Source: Comamonas sp. lk
GTDB lineage: Bacteria > Pseudomonadota > Gammaproteobacteria > Burkholderiales > Burkholderiaceae_C
DNA length: 61,133 nt
Direction: 5' to 3'
Assembly (NCBI GenBank): GCA_945925985.1
Contig: CAMELV010000021.1
Coordinates: forward strand, 1 to 61,133
Shown here piece by piece: positions 43,822-51,696 of the stretch (positions are counted from its first letter, which is position 1; every line of letters starts with the position of its first letter). A program made the translations under genes and the position numbers. The notes beneath the pieces were generated by a model. It searched no databases and was not told the DNA's origin. It was given only the letters and a program-made list of their open reading frames with translations.

Positions 43822-46800
43822 ATGCCCCACGGTTTTATCCGCATTCGCGGCGCGCGCCAGCACAACCTGAAGAATCTGGACCTGGACATCCGCACCGGTG
43901 AGCTGACGGTGGTCACCGGCCCCAGCGGTTCGGGCAAGTCGAGCCTGGTGTTTGACACCCTGTACGCCGAAGGTCAGCGCCGTTACGTGGAAACCTTCTC
44001 GGCCTACGCGCGCCAGTTTTTGGACCGCATGGACAAGCCCGCAGTGGACCGGGTCGACGGCGTGCCGCCGGCGATCGCGATCGATCAGACCAACCCGGTG
44101 CGCTCCTCGCGCTCCACGGTGGGCACCATGACCGAGCTGAATGACCACCTTAAGCTGCTGTTTGCCCGGGCCGGCCAGCTGTTTGACCGGGTCACGGCCC
44201 AACCGGTGCGGCATGACAGCCCCGACAGCATTTACGCCGAGCTGCAGGCGCGCCAGGCGGCGTTGGGCCCAGAGCTGGCCGAGGCGCGGGTGGTGCTGAC
44301 CTTTCCCGTGGAGCTGCCGGCCAGTGCCACGGCTGACGAGGTGGCGCAGTGGCTGTCGCTCAGCGGCTTCACCCGGGTGCAGGCCGAGCGCGAGGTGGCC
44401 AGCCCGAGCGGGCCGCGTAAGGTGCTTGACGTGGTGGCAGACCGGTTTCGGCTGGCCACGGCCGAGCGGGCCCGGGTGGTGGAGGCGATCGAGACCGCGC
44501 TCAAGCGTGGCAGCGGCCGGTTGGCAGTGTATGTGCTGGACGCTGACGGGGACAGCGTGGCCGAGCTGTGGAAATTCTCCACCGGACTGCACTGCCCCGA
44601 CAGCGACCTGCGCTACGTCGACCCTATCGCCTCGATGTTCTCCTTCAACTCGGCGGTTGGCGCCTGCGACACCTGCCGCGGCTTTGGCCGGGTCATCGGC
44701 GTTGATTACGGGCTGGTGATCCCCAACGACAAGCTGACGCTGCGGGCCGGCGCCATCAAGCCGATCCAGACCCCGGCCTGGCAGGAGGCCCAGGACGATT
44801 TGATGCGCCACGCCGAGGCCGCTGGCATTCCGCGCGACACGCCCTGGAACAAGCTCACACCGGAGCAGCAGCACTGGGTCATCAACGGCTCGCCGCAGTG
44901 GAACGGCAAGTGGAACCAGCACTGGTTTGGCGTCAAACGTTTTTTTGAGTACCTGGAGACCAAGTCTTACAAGATGCACATCCGGGTGCTGCTGTCCAAG
45001 TACCGCAGCTACACCCCCTGCCCGGTGTGCAGCGGTGCCCGCCTGAAGACCGAGAGCCTTCTCTGGCGCATTGGCAGCTGCGCCGATGCCGACGCGGTAC
45101 TGCCGCCAGCCCAACGCTTTCTGCCAGCCGGCGTAGGCTGGTCGCGCGAGCAGATCGAAGCGCTGCCGGGCTTGTGCCTGCACGATCTGATGCTGATGCC
45201 GCTTGACCGGCTGCGCCGGTTTTTTGAGGCCATGCAGGCACGGCTTGTCGCCCATGCCACGTCCTTGGTGGTGCTTACCAGCGAGGCAGAACTGCAAACC
45301 CTCAAACTGTTGTTTGACGAGGTCGGTACCCGGCTCAAGTACCTGTGCGAGGTCGGCATCGGCTACCTCACGTTGGACCGGCAAAGCCGCACCCTGTCGG
45401 GTGGCGAGGTACAGCGCATCAACCTCACCACGGCCCTGGGCACCTCTTTGGTCAACACCCTGTTTGTGCTGGATGAGCCCAGCATCGGCCTGCACCCGCG
45501 CGACATGAACCGGATCATTGTGGCCATGCAGCGGCTGCGCGACGCAGGCAACACCCTGGTGGTGGTGGAGCATGACCCGGCGGTGATGCTGGCGGCTGAC
45601 CGCATGATCGACATGGGCCCAGGCCCAGGTGAGCGCGGCGGCCAGATTGTGTTTGACGGCAGCACCGCCGACCTGCGCGAAGCCGACACCCTGACCGGCG
45701 CCTACCTGGGGGGGCGCCGCCAGGTTGGGCTGGGCTTTGCGCGCCTGGTCGCCGACAACACGCCGCGCCTGGTACTGGAAGGCGCGCGCGAGCACAACCT
45801 GAAAAACATCTCGGTCGAGCTGCCCCTGCAGCGCCTGGTCTGTGTTACCGGCGTTAGCGGCTCGGGCAAGTCGACGCTGGTGCAGGACATTTTGGCGCCG
45901 GCGCTGCTGCGCCACTTTGGCAAGGCCACCGAAACCCCGGGTGCCCATGACCGGCTGCTGGGCGCTGAGTTGCTGAGTGACGTGGTCTTTGTTGACCAGT
46001 CGCCCATTGGCAAGACGGCTCGCTCCAACCCGGTCAGCTACGTCGGCGCCTGGGATGCGCTGCGCGAGATCTTTGCCAACGCCGCCCTGTCGCGTCAGCG
46101 CGGCTACACCGCCGGCAAGTTCAGCGCCAACAGCGGTGACGGCCGCTGTCCCACCTGCGGCGGCTCGGGCTTCGAGCATGTTGAGATGCAGTTCCTGAGC
46201 GACGTCTACCTGCGCTGCCCTGATTGCGACGGCAAGCGCTACCGACCCGAAATCCTGGAGGTGGTGATCGAACGCAAATTGGGGTCAGAGTCCAATTACC
46301 GGCAGCTGAACGTGGCCGATGTGCTGGACCTGACGGTGAGCGAAGCCGCCGCCCTGTTTGCCAAAGACCATGACGTGATCCGCGCCCTGCAGCCGATTGT
46401 GGATGTTGGGCTGGAGTACGTGAAGCTGGGCCAACCGGTGCCCACCTTGTCGGGCGGCGAGGCGCAGCGCCTCAAGCTCGCCGGCTTCCTGGCCGATGCC
46501 GCCAAAGCGGGCAGCGCCAGCCGCCAGGCGACAGCGCGGCGGGGCTGCCTGTTCATGTTTGATGAGCCCACCACCGGCCTGCACTTTGACGACATCGCCA
46601 AGCTGATGCGCGCGCTGCGCAAGCTGCTCGATGCCGGCCATTCGCTGCTGGTGATCGAGCACAACCTGGATGTGATCCGCGCCAGCGACTGGCTGATCGA
46701 CCTGGGCCCCGAGGGCGGCGAAGCTGGCGGCGAACTGGTGGCCTGCGGCACGCCGGCTGACCTGATGGCCCACCCCGGCTCGCACACCGGGCAGGCGCTG

Positions 46801-49662
46801 CGCGAGTACGCGCAGGCCATGGGGGCAGTGCATGCGGTGCGTGAGGGCGCGGCGCCCTATGCCTTTGTCAGTCAGACGCTGCCTGCTGCCCTGGGCACCA
46901 GCGGCTCCGGCAGCATCCAGATCGTCAATGCGCGTGAGCACAACCTGAAGTCGCTCAGCGTGGACATTCCGCGCGGCAAGTTCAGCGTCATCACCGGGGT
47001 GTCGGGCTCGGGCAAATCGACGCTGGCCTTTGACATTTTGTTCAACGAAGGCCAGCGCCGCTACCTGGAGTCGCTTAACGCCTATGCCCGCAGCATCGTT
47101 CAGCCCGCCGGTCGGCCCGAGGTGGATGCGGTGTACGGCATCCCGCCTACGGTGGCCATCGAGCAGCGCCTGTCTCGCGGCGGGCGCAAGTCGACAGTGG
47201 GCACCACCACCGAGGTCTGGCATTTTTTACGCCTGCTTTACGTGAAGCTGGGCACCCAGCACTGCGTGCACGACGGCACGCCGGTGGCACCGCAAACCCC
47301 CGACAGCATCGCTGCCCAGTTGCTCAAAACCTTTCGCGGCCAGCACATTGGCCTGCTGGCACCGCTGGTGATGAACCGCAAGGGCGTCTACACCGAGCTG
47401 GCCGACTGGGCCCGCCCGCGTGGCTTCACCCATTTGCGGGTGGATGGCAATTTTTTGCCGACCACTGGTTTTCCGCGTATCGACCGTTTCAAGGAACACA
47501 CCATCGAGCTGCCGGTGTTCAGCCTCACGGTGCAGCCCGAGCAAGAGGCGCAGCTGCGCCAGGCGCTGGCCACCACACTGACCCACGGCAAGGGCGTGCT
47601 GCATGTGCTCAGCGACCTGGGCGGTTTGCAGGCCGCGATGCAAGCTGGCCAACCCACCGCCGGCGTTGGCCGCTTGCACGCGTTTTCGAGCCGGCGCGCC
47701 TGCCCGGTTTGCAGCACCAGCTACGCCGAGCTGGACCCGCGCCTGTTCTCGTACAACAGCAAGCACGGCTGGTGCCCGGAGTGCGTCGGCACCGGCGTCA
47801 AGCTGAACAGGGCGCAGCGCAAGGTGTTTGACGACTCGGTGCGCGATGACGACCATAACGGCCGCGAGCAGACCTTTGCCGAGCCTGATGTGGAAGACTT
47901 GTTAGATGCCGCCTGCCCCGCCTGCGCCGGTGCCCGGCTCAATGCCACGGCCCGCGCCGTGCGTTTTGCCGGGGTTGGCATTGCTGACATTGCAGCGCTG
48001 AGCGTGACCGATGTGCGGCAGTGGGTGCAAACGCTACAAGGGGACACTTTAAGCCAGCGCGAGACTGATATCGCGCGCGATCTGATCCCCGAAATTAGCA
48101 GCCGACTGGCGTTTTTGGAGCAGGTGGGCCTGGGTTACCTGACGCTGGACCGGGGTGCACCCACGCTCAGCGGCGGCGAGGCGCAGCGCATCCGGCTGGC
48201 GGCCCAACTGGGCAGTAATTTGCAGGGCGTGTGCTACGTGCTCGATGAGCCCACCATTGGCCTGCACGCGCGTGACAACCGCATCCTGCTGGATGCCTTG
48301 CAAAGCCTGAGCGACAAGGGCAACACCCTGGTGGTGGTGGAGCACGATGTGGACACCATTCGCCATGCCGAACACATCATTGACATTGGACCCAGCGCGG
48401 GTAAGCGTGGCGGCCGGCTGGTGGCGCAGGGCTCGGTGGCCGATGTGCAGGCGGCGGCCGAGTCGCAAACCGGCCGCTACCTTCTGCAGGCCATGCAGCA
48501 CCCGCTGCACCCGAGGCGGCAGGTGATGGTGGGTCTTTCCCGACCCGATCAGGAATCCATGGATCCCCGGGTCAAGCCCGAGGATGACACAAACGCGGCC
48601 CCCAAATGGCTTTGCGTCAATGGTGCCAAGCTGCATAGCCTGCAGGACCTCAGCGTGCAGATCCCCTTGCAGCGGCTGGTGGCCGTGACTGGCGTCTCGG
48701 GCTCGGGCAAATCCACGCTGGCGCGGGATGTGCTGCTGGCCAACGTACAAATGGCGGTGCAAAAACGCAGTACCAAGGCCGGGCGGGATGCGCTTGCGGC
48801 AGGCGAGGCACTGGCCTGGACCGGCTGCTCAGGCGTCACCGGGTTTGAGGGCATCGACCGCGTGCTGGAGGTAGACCAGACGCCGATCGGCAAGACGCCG
48901 CGCAGCTGCCCGGCCACCTACATCGGCTTTTGGGACATCATCCGCAAGCTGTTTGCCGACACGCTGGAGGCTAAGGCGCGGGGTTATGCCGCCAACCGCT
49001 TCAGCTTCAACACCGGCGAGGGCCGCTGCCCAAGCTGCGAAGGGCAGGGCATCCGCACTGTGGCCATGAGCTTTTTGCCGGATGTGAAGGTGCTGTGCGA
49101 GACCTGCAAGGGCGCCCGCTTCAACCCCGAAACCCTGGCCGTGACCTGGCGTGGCAAAAACATCGGCGAGGTGCTGCAGATGGAGGTGGACGAGGCGGTG
49201 GGGTTTTTTGCCGCCATGCCCAATATCAGCCACCCGGTGCAGCTGCTGCAGGATGTTGGCCTGGGCTACCTGACCCTGGGCCAGCCCTCGCCCACGCTGA
49301 GCGGCGGCGAGGCGCAGCGCATCAAGCTGGTGACAGAGCTGTCCAAGGTGCGTGACGACATTGGCCGGCGCGGCAACAAGGCGCCGCACACCCTGTACGT
49401 GCTGGACGAGCCCACTGTGGGCCTGCACATGGCCGATGTCGACAAGCTGATCAAGGTGCTGCACCGGCTGGTGGACGGTGGCCACAGCGTGGTGGTGATC
49501 GAGCACGATCTGGACGTGATCGCCGAGGCCGACTGGGTGCTGGACCTCGGGCCCGATGGCGGCAAGGCTGGTGGCCGGGTGGTGGCTGCCGATACGCCCG
49601 AAGGTGTGGTCCGGCTGCGGACCCACACGGGGCAAGCACTGGCGGGGCTGTTACCGATTTAG
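43822..49662 (+). CDS. uvrA: Double-length UvrA-type ABC ATPase (two UvrA units in one chain)
   Basis: 1946 residues, twice the usual 940. Four complete ABC nucleotide-binding sites are visible: Walker A at about 33, 676, 1058 and 1623 (GPSGSGKSS, GVSGSGKST three times) with signatures near 528, 875, 1449 and 1826 (LSGGE.QR each). Each half has its own UvrA start (RGARQHNLKNLDLDI; NAREHNLKSLSVDI) and Cys pairs of the UvrA zinc modules (CPTCGGSGF..CPDCDGKRY; CPSCEGQGI..CETCKGARF). It should recognise damaged DNA for excision repair. Whether it replaces or joins a normal UvrA cannot be told here. Residues about 1571-1589 derive from a REP-like hairpin. Confidence 0.93.
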   Translation: MPHGFIRIRGARQHNLKNLDLDIRTGELTVVTGPSGSGKSSLVFDTLYAEGQRRYVETFSAYARQFLDRMDKPAVDRVDGVPPAIAIDQTNPVRSSRSTVGTMTELNDHLKLLFARAGQLFDRVTAQPVRHDSPDSIYAELQARQAALGPELAEARVVLTFPVELPASATADEVAQWLSLSGFTRVQAEREVASPSGPRKVLDVVADRFRLATAERARVVEAIETALKRGSGRLAVYVLDADGDSVAELWKFSTGLHCPDSDLRYVDPIASMFSFNSAVGACDTCRGFGRVIGVDYGLVIPNDKLTLRAGAIKPIQTPAWQEAQDDLMRHAEAAGIPRDTPWNKLTPEQQHWVINGSPQWNGKWNQHWFGVKRFFEYLETKSYKMHIRVLLSKYRSYTPCPVCSGARLKTESLLWRIGSCADADAVLPPAQRFLPAGVGWSREQIEALPGLCLHDLMLMPLDRLRRFFEAMQARLVAHATSLVVLTSEAELQTLKLLFDEVGTRLKYLCEVGIGYLTLDRQSRTLSGGEVQRINLTTALGTSLVNTLFVLDEPSIGLHPRDMNRIIVAMQRLRDAGNTLVVVEHDPAVMLAADRMIDMGPGPGERGGQIVFDGSTADLREADTLTGAYLGGRRQVGLGFARLVADNTPRLVLEGAREHNLKNISVELPLQRLVCVTGVSGSGKSTLVQDILAPALLRHFGKATETPGAHDRLLGAELLSDVVFVDQSPIGKTARSNPVSYVGAWDALREIFANAALSRQRGYTAGKFSANSGDGRCPTCGGSGFEHVEMQFLSDVYLRCPDCDGKRYRPEILEVVIERKLGSESNYRQLNVADVLDLTVSEAAALFAKDHDVIRALQPIVDVGLEYVKLGQPVPTLSGGEAQRLKLAGFLADAAKAGSASRQATARRGCLFMFDEPTTGLHFDDIAKLMRALRKLLDAGHSLLVIEHNLDVIRASDWLIDLGPEGGEAGGELVACGTPADLMAHPGSHTGQALREYAQAMGAVHAVREGAAPYAFVSQTLPAALGTSGSGSIQIVNAREHNLKSLSVDIPRGKFSVITGVSGSGKSTLAFDILFNEGQRRYLESLNAYARSIVQPAGRPEVDAVYGIPPTVAIEQRLSRGGRKSTVGTTTEVWHFLRLLYVKLGTQHCVHDGTPVAPQTPDSIAAQLLKTFRGQHIGLLAPLVMNRKGVYTELADWARPRGFTHLRVDGNFLPTTGFPRIDRFKEHTIELPVFSLTVQPEQEAQLRQALATTLTHGKGVLHVLSDLGGLQAAMQAGQPTAGVGRLHAFSSRRACPVCSTSYAELDPRLFSYNSKHGWCPECVGTGVKLNRAQRKVFDDSVRDDDHNGREQTFAEPDVEDLLDAACPACAGARLNATARAVRFAGVGIADIAALSVTDVRQWVQTLQGDTLSQRETDIARDLIPEISSRLAFLEQVGLGYLTLDRGAPTLSGGEAQRIRLAAQLGSNLQGVCYVLDEPTIGLHARDNRILLDALQSLSDKGNTLVVVEHDVDTIRHAEHIIDIGPSAGKRGGRLVAQGSVADVQAAAESQTGRYLLQAMQHPLHPRRQVMVGLSRPDQESMDPRVKPEDDTNAAPKWLCVNGAKLHSLQDLSVQIPLQRLVAVTGVSGSGKSTLARDVLLANVQMAVQKRSTKAGRDALAAGEALAWTGCSGVTGFEGIDRVLEVDQTPIGKTPRSCPATYIGFWDIIRKLFADTLEAKARGYAANRFSFNTGEGRCPSCEGQGIRTVAMSFLPDVKVLCETCKGARFNPETLAVTWRGKNIGEVLQMEVDEAVGFFAAMPNISHPVQLLQDVGLGYLTLGQPSPTLSGGEAQRIKLVTELSKVRDDIGRRGNKAPHTLYVLDEPTVGLHMADVDKLIKVLHRLVDGGHSVVVIEHDLDVIAEADWVLDLGPDGGKAGGRVVAADTPEGVVRLRTHTGQALAGLLPI
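48531..48588 (+). repeat. REP-like palindromic element translated in frame inside uvrA
   Basis: Two stem-loops: GGGTC / GACCC (48531-48546) and ATCC-c-CGGG-TCAAG-CCCG-a-GGAT (48563-48585). The encoded peptide SRPDQESMDPRVKPEDD is the familiar translation of a repeat widespread in alpha- and betaproteobacteria. It falls in the linker between NBDs of the second UvrA unit. Confidence 0.75.
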
Positions 49663-49669
49663 GCCAGCT

Positions 49670-49831
49670 TCAGGCCGGCCAAACATACTCTGTGCAGGCC
49701 TTAAGAATCAGGTAGAGCACAACCGTGATCGCTATTTTTGCTATTTTTGACATGGCCTGAGCTGGTTTGCGACGCGGCTCAAGAGAGCACCTTTCGGCAG
49801 TAGTCGATGATTCCTGCTCAACATGGAACAC
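49670..49831 (-). CDS. Possible small membrane protein (53 aa)
   Basis: GTG 49831 preceded by AGGA; 53 residues, or 27 from the internal ATG 49753. The end forms one hydrophobic helix (IAKIAITVVLYLILKA) flanked by Lys, then CTEYVWPA. It lies just after and convergent to uvrA, 8 bp from its stop. Nothing recognised by family; the start and even its coding status are uncertain. Confidence 0.3.
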   Translation of the reverse strand: MFHVEQESSTTAERCSLEPRRKPAQAMSKIAKIAITVVLYLILKACTEYVWPA

Positions 49832-49905
49832 CCATTCCTAGAATGAGCCGCATAGATTGCTCCACCAATTCACCTGCTTGCTTCGAGATACAACCTTTGC
49901 CTTTG

Positions 49906-50334
49906 CTAGGTTGGCCCAGGTGATGAAAATGGATTCGAGATGCGAACGCCATTGACGACTTCGCCTGCGTTCATGTCTTCAGTCCATAACACGCTGCAGC
50001 CTGCAGCGCGGGCGCTGGCAAGCACAATCGCATCAAAGAAGGCAACGCTGCGCGTTTGGTGCAGGTCCAGACCAGCACGAATGATGGTGGGGGTGACCTG
50101 CACCACTTCAAACTGTTCATAGAGATCGAGCTGAGATCGCACATATTGAGCTGGGAGTTTGAGCTTCTTGAGGGCCACGTTGCAATATTCCTGCAGAATT
50201 TGGGTGGACACTACACCGAGCCCCTGCTCGTAAAGTCGCTTTAGAAGATCTAGGGCGGACCGCTGCTTGTAGGGGGCGTCACTGGCCTCGGCGTAGACCA
50301 AGACATTTGTATCGATAAAGCTGCGAGAAGTCAT
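49906..50334 (-). CDS. PIN-domain toxin (VapC-like)
   Basis: 142 residues from ATG 50334 (frame open further up). PIN features: SFIDTNVLVYAEASD (Asp8), STQILQEYCNV (Glu), VAFFDAIVLASARAAG (Asp) and TEDMNAGEVVNGVRI. Likely a sequence-specific RNase. One base pair separates it from its antitoxin gene. Confidence 0.92.
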   Translation of the reverse strand: MTSRSFIDTNVLVYAEASDAPYKQRSALDLLKRLYEQGLGVVSTQILQEYCNVALKKLKLPAQYVRSQLDLYEQFEVVQVTPTIIRAGLDLHQTRSVAFFDAIVLASARAAGCSVLWTEDMNAGEVVNGVRISNPFSSPGPT

Positions 50335-50335
50335 C

Positions 50336-50560
50336 CTAGCGCTCATTCGCTTCGTCGCGATCGAATTTCCAGCCATCGAGTTTGGCCCCAGAGTTTAAGC
50401 AGCGCTCTTCAAACTGCGACCATTGCTGACCACGGAGCGCACCACCGGCAAGTTGCTCCAAGTAATCGCGAACGACTTGGTTCAGGCTCTTACCCATCTT
50501 TTGGGCGGCCTCTCGGGCACGTTGTGCGACTTGTTCGTCAACTGAAAGCGTGATGTTCAT
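50336..50560 (-). CDS. Ribbon-helix-helix-type antitoxin
   Basis: 74 residues from ATG 50560 (TTG 50566 two codons earlier is open). ITLSVDEQVAQRAREAAQKMGKSLNQVVRDYLEQLAG is a ribbon-helix-helix-like DNA-binding segment; the C-terminus (WKFDRDEANER) should contact the PIN toxin. A near-consensus promoter with an overlapping palindrome lies upstream. Confidence 0.85.
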   Translation of the reverse strand: MNITLSVDEQVAQRAREAAQKMGKSLNQVVRDYLEQLAGGALRGQQWSQFEERCLNSGAKLDGWKFDRDEANER

Positions 50561-50580
50561 TTGCAATGACCCATAAAATT

Positions 50581-50615
50581 ACACTTATTATGTGTGCACA
50601 TACGCCGATAGTCAA
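50581..50615 (-). promoter_or_regulatory. Promoter and operator of the RHH-PIN pair
   Basis: On the minus strand: -35 TTGACT (50610-50615), 17-bp spacer, -10 CATAAT (50587-50592). The inverted repeat ACAC-N7-GTGT (50581-50595) covers the -10 and suits autorepression by the antitoxin. Confidence 0.65.
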
Positions 50616-50650
50616 GGGGGCAAGATGCGATGCCGGTTGCGCCCTGGCAG

Positions 50651-50788
50651 TCACTGCGACTCCCCCCACGGATTGATGAGGGTTACTCCCGCGGGCTTGA
50701 AATCAGCGACGTTGCGGGTGACCACCGTCATGCCATGCACGAGGGCAGTAGCAAATGGGCTGAAAACGGGTTCTGTCGCAGTAAGCAT
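50651..50788 (-). pseudogene. Decayed PIN-domain toxin, C-terminal fragment
   Basis: Minus-strand frame ending at TGA 50651 encodes ATALVHGMTVVTRNVADF, then KPAGVTLINPW and a short end. This is the standard VapC/PIN C-terminus. The frame upstream loses homology and hits a stop at 50804-50806, so the catalytic N-terminal part is gone. It sits between two intact toxin-antitoxin pairs. Confidence 0.7.
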
Positions 50789-50822
50789 AAACCGCAAGTC
50801 GGCCTATGCAAGCCGGCCTACG

Positions 50823-50866
50823 TTGTCCAAAAGACAGCCAAGTTCTACAATGTAGGCTCATTTGTA
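50823..50866 (+). promoter_or_regulatory. Promoter of the prlF-yhaV pair
   Basis: -35 TTGTCC (50823-50828), 17-bp spacer, -10 TACAAT (50846-50851). TACAA (50846-50850) and TTGTA (50862-50866) form an inverted repeat that may be the antitoxin operator. Confidence 0.6.
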
Positions 50867-50881
50867 CTTACGGAGTGAATG

Positions 50882-51208
50882 ATGAGCCACCAATCGTTTA
50901 GCGGCAAGAGCACTGCCATCGGCAATTCCAATGGTTTCAGGTTTGATTCAGCTCTGTTCAAGGCCAACCCTGAGTTTTTTGGTGAGGTACGCGGCACCGT
51001 GCTGGCACCAGGGCAGATGCTGGTGTCGGTCGTGCCCACGGGTGAGCAGGCGCCAGAGCTGCAGGATGAAGAGGGCAATCCGGTCATGCAGGCATTTCTG
51101 AGTTTTCTGGCAAGCCAGATGGCCGCGCATCCGGAGCTGATTGAGCCAGTGACTGAGGCCCAGATGGCCCACATCGCCGCCCTGATCGAAGGCGTGGAGC
51201 CTGATTGA
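50882..51208 (+). CDS. prlF: PrlF-type antitoxin
   Basis: 108 residues from ATG 50882, chosen over ATG 50879 because CGGAG lies six bases before it. The AbrB-like core (GNSNGFRFDSALFKANPEF; LAPGQMLVSVVP) and acidic C-terminal half (MQAFLSFLASQMAAHPELIEPVTEAQMAHIAALIEGV) match antitoxins of YhaV-type systems. Stop and toxin start overlap (TGATG). Confidence 0.8.
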   Translation: MSHQSFSGKSTAIGNSNGFRFDSALFKANPEFFGEVRGTVLAPGQMLVSVVPTGEQAPELQDEEGNPVMQAFLSFLASQMAAHPELIEPVTEAQMAHIAALIEGVEPD

Positions 51209-51666
51209 TGCAAAAAAACGGATGGAACCTGTTTCAGTTCAAACCATTTGCACAGCGGCTGCAAACATTGACGCAAGATGTGACCCGCCTGGCCCAGGCT
51301 GACCCCGTTGGCTACAAACAGCACCCCAAAACCAAACTGCTGGCTTCCGTTTACCAGTCGATGACTGTCACCGTGCCCACCAACCCCGCAGACCCGGTGT
51401 TCCGGTTGGGGCACACATTGGGCAAAAGCCATGGCAACTGGCGACGCGTCAAAAAGGGGCTTCCCCAGCGCTACCGGCTGTTCTTTATGTTTGCGTCTAT
51501 CCGATTGGCCGTGGTCATTTATGTCTGGCTGAACGATGAGGACACGCTTCGCAAAGAAGGCAGCCGCACCGATGTGTACGAAGTGTTTAAACGCATGCTG
51601 GAGCGGGGTGAAGTGCCTTCCACTGTTGACGAACTGATCCAGAGAAGCACGATGGTGGCTGAATAA
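51208..51666 (+). CDS. yhaV: YhaV-type ribonuclease toxin
   Basis: 152 residues; E. coli YhaV has 154. Shared pattern: NGWNLFQFKPF, KTKLLASVYQSM, NPADPVFRLGHTLGKSHGNWRRVKKGLPQRYRLFF, YVWLNDEDTLRKEGSRTDVYEVFKRMLERG. YhaV is a RelE-fold translation-dependent mRNA interferase. Directly coupled to the prlF-like antitoxin. Confidence 0.92.
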   Translation: MQKNGWNLFQFKPFAQRLQTLTQDVTRLAQADPVGYKQHPKTKLLASVYQSMTVTVPTNPADPVFRLGHTLGKSHGNWRRVKKGLPQRYRLFFMFASIRLAVVIYVWLNDEDTLRKEGSRTDVYEVFKRMLERGEVPSTVDELIQRSTMVAE

Positions 51667-51696
51667 AGACCTTTAACCGGGCTCACAGCGGGAGAT

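Noticed and set aside
43759..46179. 806-codon open frame on the minus strand opposite uvrA
   Set aside because: It is the antisense of the UvrA ABC region in high-GC DNA; composition is His/Gln/Arg/Gly-rich with no domain, and the plus strand has unmistakable UvrA motifs.
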